Shown here piece after piece: positions 15,096 to 19,795 of a stretch of 19,795 nucleotides of DNA. The position numbers and the translations under genes are program-made. Each line of letters begins with the position of its first letter. The first letter of the stretch is position 1. The notes beneath the pieces were generated by a model. The model searched no databases. It was not told the origin of the DNA and was given only the letters and a program-made list of their open reading frames with translations. Source of the stretch: an uncultured Oscillospiraceae bacterium (GTDB taxonomy: Bacteria > Bacillota_A > Clostridia > Oscillospirales > Oscillospiraceae); the NCBI GenBank assembly GCA_944387745.1, contig CALXGD010000096.1:1-19795 (forward strand), given 5' to 3'.

Positions 15096-15767
15096 ATGGA
15101 TGATTTTTCCGCAAAGCGTCAGGCTCTGCTGAATATAGGCGTGAAGATGATGGATCCCTCCACTGTCTATGTTGAGGAGAGCGTAGAGGTGGGTGCAGGA
15201 ACCCTGCTGCTTCCAGGGACCATTTTACGGGGTAAAACTATAATTGGGAGCAACTGCGAAATCGGGCCCAACACCATGCTGGTGGATTGCACTGTGGGAG
15301 ACAACGTGACCATCAACTCCTCCCAGTGCAATGAGAGCATCATCGACTCCGGCGCCCATGTGGGCCCCTTCGCTTACATCCGGCCCAACTGCCATGTGGG
15401 GGCGGGCGTGAAGGTGGGGGACTTTGTGGAGCTGAAGAATTCCACCATCGGCGCGGAGACAAAGATCTCCCACCTCACCTATGTGGGGGACGCAGACGTG
15501 GGGCGGCAGGTGAACTTTGGCTGCGGTACTGTGCTGGTGAACTACGACGGCAACCGGAAATATCGCTCTACCATTGGGGACCACTGCTTCATCGGCTGCA
15601 ACACCAACCTGGTCTCTCCGGTCCATATTGGGGACGGGGCCTATACCGCAGCCGGCTCCACTATTACTCAGGATGTGGAGCCCGACGCCCTGGCCATTGC
15701 CCGGGCGCGGCAGGTGGACAAGCCCGGCTGGGCCGCCGCCCATCGGAGCAAAAAGGACTCCGTATGA
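15096..15767 (+). CDS. Standalone GlmU-type acetyltransferase domain (left-handed beta-helix)
   Basis: Protein of 223 residues matching only the C-terminal half of GlmU, the glucosamine-1-phosphate N-acetyltransferase. It starts in the linker helix (LLNIGVKMMDPSTVYV, 11-26) and continues with hexapeptide repeats. PFAYIRP is at 91-97, the expected catalytic histidine is His126 in SHLTYVGDADVG, and NYDG is at 149-152. The tail LAIARARQ...KPGW matches the end of GlmU. The N-terminal uridylyltransferase domain is absent and no remnant of it precedes the gene. ATG at 15096 has AGGAGGT upstream; a GTG at 15069 in frame lacks one. It sits before prs and pth as full glmU does in many Firmicutes. Acetylation of GlcN-1-P is likely; the UTP transfer must come from elsewhere. 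Confidence 0.88.
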   Translation: MDDFSAKRQALLNIGVKMMDPSTVYVEESVEVGAGTLLLPGTILRGKTIIGSNCEIGPNTMLVDCTVGDNVTINSSQCNESIIDSGAHVGPFAYIRPNCHVGAGVKVGDFVELKNSTIGAETKISHLTYVGDADVGRQVNFGCGTVLVNYDGNRKYRSTIGDHCFIGCNTNLVSPVHIGDGAYTAAGSTITQDVEPDALAIARARQVDKPGWAAAHRSKKDSV

Positions 15768-15828
15768 CTCCCCTCTCTTCATCTGTGTATCCAATTCGGT
15801 TTTCATAGCATCTGCATCAAGAAACGAA

Positions 15829-15846
15829 GGACTCGGGGGGGAGTCC
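15829..15846 (+). other. Hairpin in the prs leader
   Basis: GGACTC and GAGTCC pair around GGGGGG, followed by a second small CCGG stem. No T tract, so not a terminator. It lies in the 122-base gap before prs. Confidence 0.35.
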
Positions 15847-15889
15847 GGCGCACACCGGCCGCCCTCACCACTATGGAAGGAAGTTGAGT

Positions 15890-16873
15890 ATGATCACACA
15901 CGGGAAAAGCATCAAAATCTTTACCGGCAACTCCAACCCGGAGCTGGCCAAAGGCATCTGTCAGGAATTAGGCGTTCCTCTGGGCAACTCAGAGGTGGGC
16001 TCCTTTGCTGACGGAGAGAACTTCGCGTCCATCTATGAGACTGTCCGCGGCTCTGACGTGTTTGTGGTACAGTCCACCTGCCCCTTTGAAAAGGACGGGA
16101 TCTCCCACTCCGTCAACGACGCACTGATGGAGCTGCTCATTATGATCGACGCCCTGCGGCGGGCCTCCGCCGGCCGGATCACCGCTGTGATCCCCTATTT
16201 CGGCTATGCCCGCCAGGACCGCAAGACCAAGCCTCGTGATCCCATCTCCGCCAAACTGGTAGCCAACCTGATCACCCGCGCCGGTGCGGACCGGGTGCTG
16301 ACCATGGACCTCCACGCCAACCAGATCCAGGGCTTCTTCGATATTCCGGTGGACAATCTGCTGGGCTCCCCTATCTTTGTCAATGAGTTCTTCCGCAAGT
16401 ACGCCGCTATTCAGGACGAGACCATGGTGGTCTCCCCCGACGTAGGCTCTGTGGCCCGGGCCCGGGCCTTTGCCCAGAAGCTGGGGATGCCTCTGGCTAT
16501 CGTGGACAAGCGCCGCCAAAAGGCCAACTCCTCCGAGGTAATGAACATCATCGGCGACGTCACCGGCAAGCATGTGATCCTTTTGGACGATATGGTGGAC
16601 ACCGGCGGCTCCCTTTGCCACGCGGCCAAGGCCCTGGTGGACATTGGCAAGGCCAAGAGCGTCACCGCCTGCGCCACCCACGGCCTGCTCTCCGGCCCCG
16701 CTATCCAGCGTATCAATGACAGCGTACTGGAGGAGGTCGTTTTCCTAAACACCATTCCGCCCCGTCCCGGCATGAAATGCGACAAAATTCGGTACATCTC
16801 TGTGGCCCACCTGTTTGCAGAGGCCATCAGCCATATCTACGAGGAGACCTCTGTCTCCCGGCTGTTCTCATAA
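15890..16873 (+). CDS. prs: Ribose-phosphate pyrophosphokinase (PRPP synthetase)
   Basis: Makes PRPP from ribose 5-phosphate and ATP for nucleotide, histidine and tryptophan synthesis. The 327-residue protein has GSFADGE (37-43), the ATP-binding YFGYARQDRK (103-112), DLHANQIQGFF (140-150), DKRR (207-210) and the PRPP loop DDMVDTGGS (233-241). The loop has GGS where AGT is usual. ATG at 15890 follows GGAAGGAAG; a TTG two codons earlier is in frame but less likely. Probably in one transcript with the acetyltransferase gene before it and pth after it. Confidence 0.95.
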   Translation: MITHGKSIKIFTGNSNPELAKGICQELGVPLGNSEVGSFADGENFASIYETVRGSDVFVVQSTCPFEKDGISHSVNDALMELLIMIDALRRASAGRITAVIPYFGYARQDRKTKPRDPISAKLVANLITRAGADRVLTMDLHANQIQGFFDIPVDNLLGSPIFVNEFFRKYAAIQDETMVVSPDVGSVARARAFAQKLGMPLAIVDKRRQKANSSEVMNIIGDVTGKHVILLDDMVDTGGSLCHAAKALVDIGKAKSVTACATHGLLSGPAIQRINDSVLEEVVFLNTIPPRPGMKCDKIRYISVAHLFAEAISHIYEETSVSRLFS

Positions 16874-16886
16874 TAGGGATTTGTCA

Positions 16887-16972
16887 GGGGCAGCCCTCGG
16901 CTGCCCCGGGCGCGCCGCGACGGCCGGAATTTTGAAACTCGCCGTAGGGCCGGACCTGTGTGCCCGCCCCTA
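16887..16972. repeat. GC-rich palindromic intergenic element between prs and pth
   Basis: Contains the perfect stem GGGGCAGCC/GGCTGCCCC with a CTC loop (16887-16907), not followed by T residues, and further right TAGGG (16945-16949) facing CCCTA (16968-16972). The texture (GTAGGG ends, GC-rich centre) resembles the element between proB and proA. It has no open frame of note. Probably an intergenic repeat family of this genome, not verified. Confidence 0.42.
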
Positions 16973-16978
16973 TCTTGC

Positions 16979-17003
16979 GGATACAAAATCCGGGGATGTA
17001 TCC
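16979..17003 (+). other. Inverted repeat in the pth leader
   Basis: GGATACA and TGTATCC, 7-base perfect arms around an 11-base loop, about 50 bases before pth. No T tract; function unknown. Confidence 0.35.
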
Positions 17004-17055
17004 GCTCTTTAAGGGCAGCTATGGGATCATTTTTCACAACAGAAGGAGAAACTCT

Positions 17056-17649
17056 ATGTTTTTCTCAACAAAAACGAACGGCGCAGCTTGGCTTATTGTG
17101 GGCCTGGGCAATCCGGGGGAGAAGTACGAAAACACCCGCCACAACGTGGGCTTTCTGGTGGTGGACGAGCTGGCGGAGCGGCAGAGCGCCCCCATCCAGA
17201 GGCTGAGATTCAAGGCCCTCACCAATCTGCTTACCATCGCTGGAGAGAAGGCGCTGGTGATGAAGCCAGTGACGTATATGAACCTGTCCGGGGAGGCGGT
17301 GCGCCCGGCGGCGGATTTTTATAAAATTCCCCCGGAGCGCATTTTGGTCATCTCCGACGACACCGCTCTGGACCCCGGAAAACTGCGCATCCGCCTAAAA
17401 GGCTCCGCTGGAGGGCACAACGGCCTGAAAAGCATTATCCAACATCTGGGCACCGATCAGTTCCCCCGCCTGCGGGTGGGAGTTGGTCAAAAGCCTCACC
17501 CGGACTATGACCTGGCCGACTGGGTTCTGGGAAAATTTCAAGGTGAGGACAAAAAGACGATGGACGCGGCGGTGAAGCGGGCTGCTGATGCGGTGGAGTG
17601 CCTTCTGCGTGAGGGACCAGAGCGGGCCATGAGCCAGTTCAACGGCTGA
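17056..17649 (+). CDS. pth: Peptidyl-tRNA hydrolase Pth
   Basis: Cleaves peptidyl-tRNA released by stalled ribosomes. The 197-residue protein has VGLGNPGEKYENTRHNVGF (15-33) with Asn19 and catalytic His29. It also has TYMNLSGE (73-80), SDDTALDPGKLRIR (100-113) and GSAGGHNGLKSI (116-127), all residues known to form the active site. ATG at 17056 has AAGGAG 9 bases upstream; the frame is open to 16960, but that part crosses the palindromic intergenic element. It follows prs as in many Firmicutes. Confidence 0.95.
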   Translation: MFFSTKTNGAAWLIVGLGNPGEKYENTRHNVGFLVVDELAERQSAPIQRLRFKALTNLLTIAGEKALVMKPVTYMNLSGEAVRPAADFYKIPPERILVISDDTALDPGKLRIRLKGSAGGHNGLKSIIQHLGTDQFPRLRVGVGQKPHPDYDLADWVLGKFQGEDKKTMDAAVKRAADAVECLLREGPERAMSQFNG

Positions 17650-17767
17650 CCCCTTTCTGCACCGCCGGAGGGAAACACATCCCCAAGCTGCCGCCCTTCG
17701 TCCTTTCCGTATCTCCGTCTATGGGGCTATTTTGCAATTTTACCTGTTTCGAGGAGTGAACTGAGCC

Positions 17768-19375
17768 ATGGAAAAGCTGCTCGCCCATGAGAAAACCCTG
17801 TGGGTCACCGCCCTTTTCCTTCTTCTGGTTGGGTATTTGTCTGTCTTTGCTGTCATTAACTTCATCGGTCTGCCCTGGTTCATGGGGGCGGACACCTATG
17901 GCGACACGCTGGTGGCCCAGTATATGTGGGAGCAAAAGACCCTGTTTCCCGAGGGATGGGTCTTTGGCAACCAGTATTATGTGATTGCCACCCCTGTACT
18001 GGCCGCTCTCTTCTACGGTCTGACCGGGAGCATGAATTTTGCCATGGCCCTGGCCACCACAGCCATGACCGCTTTTCTGCTGTTGGCGCTGTGGTGGATG
18101 CTGCACCCCTTCCTCAGCTTTGGCCAGATTCTGGCGGCGGCAGTGGCGCTGGTGGCAGCCGCTCTGTCCATGGATCTGTACTGCAAGCTGGAGGCCCAGC
18201 TGCTCTTTGTCATGGCCAGCTACTACGCCTGTTACCTGCTGACCATCTTCGTGGTGTGGGGAGATTACCTCCACGGACTCTTCTGCAAAAAAAGACTGCT
18301 GTGTCCCGGTTTTCTGCTGGGCTTGGTACTCAGCTTCGCCACCGGGATGCAGAGTCTGCGACAGACCTGCATCATGGCGCTGCCCCTGCTGGCGTTTGAA
18401 GTCCTGCGGATTCTGGGCATGTTTCTTCTGCCGGGACAAATCTCTCGCAGCTGGAAGCCCACTGTCCGTGCCCTGGGCGCCGTAGCAGCAAATCTGGCGG
18501 GTCTGCTGGCCATTCGAGCGCTGGACGTGCCCTCTTCCACCATTTATGGCTCTGTGGAGCTCGTCTCTCCGGACCAGTTCTCCCGACACCTGGAAAACAT
18601 TGTCCTGGCCGTCGGACAGATTACCGGCCTCAGCTACTTGGACAACTACGGCCCCACCTGGTTCATGCTCCTATTCTGCTTTGGAACCATTGCCGTGACG
18701 GTGCTGAACCTGGCCGTCGCTGGGTATCAGTGGGTCCGACACCGGGAGGCCGCCAAGGCTGTCGCCCCCCTGGACGTGCTGACCGCTCTGTGTGTGCTGA
18801 GTCTGCTGGCTGTGCTCTCCAGCAGCCTGGTGCTGAGCATTGAGCTGCGCTCTGTCTATCTGTTTATGTGGTATGTGCTGATCAGCCTGTCCGTGGTCTC
18901 CCTTTTGAAGCGTCTCTCCTGGAGCTGGGGAAAACGGGCGGTGGCCGCTGCTCTGTGCGTCCTGGCACTGTTCAACCTGTATGGCAGCTATGTCTCCAAC
19001 ATGCGCACCTCCCTCCTTAAGCCCATCAACGTCTGGTATCAGGTGGCCTGCGAGCTGATGAACCAGGACTTTGAGCTGCTCTATGGCCGCTGGGATTTTG
19101 CCAATATGGTGGCCGGCTACACCGACGGGAAAGTGACCAGCGGCGCCTGGTATGGGAGCCCCTATCAGGTCCTGGGGTATATCAATGCCCAGGATCTGTA
19201 CGAACCAGAGGACAACGACCGGGCGGTCTATCTGATTCGGGACGCCGAGCTGGAGGACTCCATGCGCATTGCGGAGGAGCGGGGCGCTCAGCTGACCCTG
19301 GTGCGCCAGTTCTGGGGGGTGGCTCTGTACACCTCCTCGGAGCAGCTCATGTACCTCCCGGAAAATCCGGCTTGA
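17768..19375 (+). CDS. Large polytopic membrane protein, possibly GT-C-like glycosyltransferase
   Basis: Protein of 535 residues with about 10-12 hydrophobic segments up to residue 410 and a soluble, probably extracytoplasmic C-terminal domain of about 120 residues. The first membrane helix (11-35) is followed by a loop with two acidic residues, MGADTYGD (39-46). A loop with acidic residues after the first helix is the arrangement of GT-C glycosyltransferases, which use lipid-linked sugars. That is only a structural analogy, as no family motif is certain. ATG at 17768 follows GAGGAG at about 12 bases. It lies 118 bases after pth, with no clear promoter or terminator between, and before the bidirectional terminator at 19492-19524. 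Confidence 0.8.
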   Translation: MEKLLAHEKTLWVTALFLLLVGYLSVFAVINFIGLPWFMGADTYGDTLVAQYMWEQKTLFPEGWVFGNQYYVIATPVLAALFYGLTGSMNFAMALATTAMTAFLLLALWWMLHPFLSFGQILAAAVALVAAALSMDLYCKLEAQLLFVMASYYACYLLTIFVVWGDYLHGLFCKKRLLCPGFLLGLVLSFATGMQSLRQTCIMALPLLAFEVLRILGMFLLPGQISRSWKPTVRALGAVAANLAGLLAIRALDVPSSTIYGSVELVSPDQFSRHLENIVLAVGQITGLSYLDNYGPTWFMLLFCFGTIAVTVLNLAVAGYQWVRHREAAKAVAPLDVLTALCVLSLLAVLSSSLVLSIELRSVYLFMWYVLISLSVVSLLKRLSWSWGKRAVAAALCVLALFNLYGSYVSNMRTSLLKPINVWYQVACELMNQDFELLYGRWDFANMVAGYTDGKVTSGAWYGSPYQVLGYINAQDLYEPEDNDRAVYLIRDAELEDSMRIAEERGAQLTLVRQFWGVALYTSSEQLMYLPENPA

Positions 19376-19482
19376 ATTTTCCCAAACGCCCAATGTTGAT
19401 GATTCCTCCCCCGCGCGCTCACCGTTTCCCGATATCTCTGTGCTCGAAGGGGCAGACAACTGCAGTAGAGCGGAATACCTTA

Positions 19483-19534
19483 AAAAAACAAGGCCTGCGG
19501 ACGGATCTTCTCCGTCCGCAGGCCCATATTTTTT
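19483..19534. terminator. Bidirectional terminator between convergent genes
   Basis: Perfect 14-bp stem (arms 19492-19505 and 19511-19524) with a TCTTC loop. On the plus strand it is followed by ATATTTTTT. On the minus strand it is followed by a run of seven T (the A run at 19482-19488). It can end both the membrane-protein transcript and the convergent gene at the right edge. Confidence 0.92.
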
Positions 19535-19553
19535 ACTACATTGAGAGTACTGC

Positions 19554-19795
19554 TCATGGAAGGGGGCTGGCTTCCCCGGTGGGGCCGCCCCCGTGGAGGT
19601 CGTCATAGACGATGTCCGCCGGGACGCCGCCATCGGCATTGTGGTAGGTGTCGTAATATTCCTCCACGCCCTCCTGATACTCCCTGTAGGTGGGGATCAC
19701 ATGGGTGTCGTCCAGAGCCCCCAGCTCCCGGAGCAGGGAGAGGGTGTGGGCGGCGTTGGGGGTGAGGGTGATGGTGAAGGTGGTGCCGTAGGTCT
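19554..19795 (-). CDS. C-terminal fragment of an unidentified protein (start beyond window)
   Basis: The last 80 codons of a minus-strand gene that enters from the right edge and stops with TGA at 19554-19556. The visible part reads TYGTTFTITLTPNAAHTLSLL near its start, then a tyrosine- and acid-rich stretch (REYQEGVEEYYDTYH), then a flexible Gly/Pro-rich tail. The alternating hydrophobic start suggests beta strands. The third-position GC content is like the neighbours, supporting a real gene, and the bidirectional terminator follows 20-60 bases after its stop. I do not recognise the family. Confidence 0.7.
   Translation of the reverse strand, partial: TYGTTFTITLTPNAAHTLSLLRELGALDDTHVIPTYREYQEGVEEYYDTYHNADGGVPADIVYDDLHGGGPTGEASPLP

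Noticed and set aside
16887..16907. Strong hairpin after prs as a terminator
   Set aside because: The stem is followed by GGGCGCGCC with no T tract, so it does not fit a Rho-independent terminator.
1..19795. CRISPR arrays, tRNA or rRNA genes, transposases, phage genes
   Set aside because: No regularly spaced direct repeats, no cloverleaf or rRNA-like sequence, and no mobile-element protein motifs were found on reading both strands.

Overview
This window looks like a chromosomal segment of a GC-rich anaerobic Firmicute, most likely an Oscillospiraceae-type gut Clostridium (Flavonifractor/Lawsonibacter-like). That assignment is inferred from strong AGGAGG-type ribosome binding sites, sigma70-like TTGACA/TATAAT promoters, the anaerobic (early cobalt insertion) B12 pathway, a YtrA-type GntR/ABC module and GC-rich intergenic palindromes. 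It was not checked by any database search.

Left third (1-7100, all minus strand, read right to left): an eight-gene cobalamin (corrin ring) operon, cbiK-cbiD-cbiL-cbiF-cbiG-cbiH(cobJ)-cbiJ(cobK)-cbiET, the last gene running off the left edge. Together the products cover every step from sirohydrochlorin (cobalt insertion by CbiK) to cobalt-precorrin-8 (CbiE/CbiT). CbiC, the amidases and the lower-loop genes are not in the window and may lie further left. Many junctions are 4-base GTGA/ATGA overlaps, so the genes are probably translationally coupled. The operon starts from a near-consensus promoter at 7379-7407 and has a roughly 270-base leader with several hairpins and a terminator-like stem, which looks like an attenuation or riboswitch-type control element.

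Middle (7420-11020, plus strand): a divergent module made of a short YtrA-type GntR repressor, an ABC ATPase and three small polytopic membrane proteins, closed by a strong terminator. A perfect 11-bp-arm palindrome overlaps the -10 and start region of its promoter and is the likely autoregulatory operator.

Right part (11050-19375, plus strand): the proline pathway genes proC, proB (short form without a PUA domain) and proA. Next comes an HD-domain protein with its own promoter and terminator. Then follow a standalone GlmU-type acetyltransferase/left-handed beta-helix protein, prs (PRPP synthetase) and pth (peptidyl-tRNA hydrolase), in the position where many Firmicutes carry glmU-prs-pth. 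A large polytopic membrane protein comes last. A 14-bp perfect hairpin with T tracts on both sides ends this transcript and the convergent minus-strand gene entering from the right edge. Several intergenic gaps (8773-8899, 12751-12848, 16887-16972) hold GC-rich palindromic, repeat-like sequence. No tRNA, rRNA, transposase, phage gene or CRISPR array was seen.
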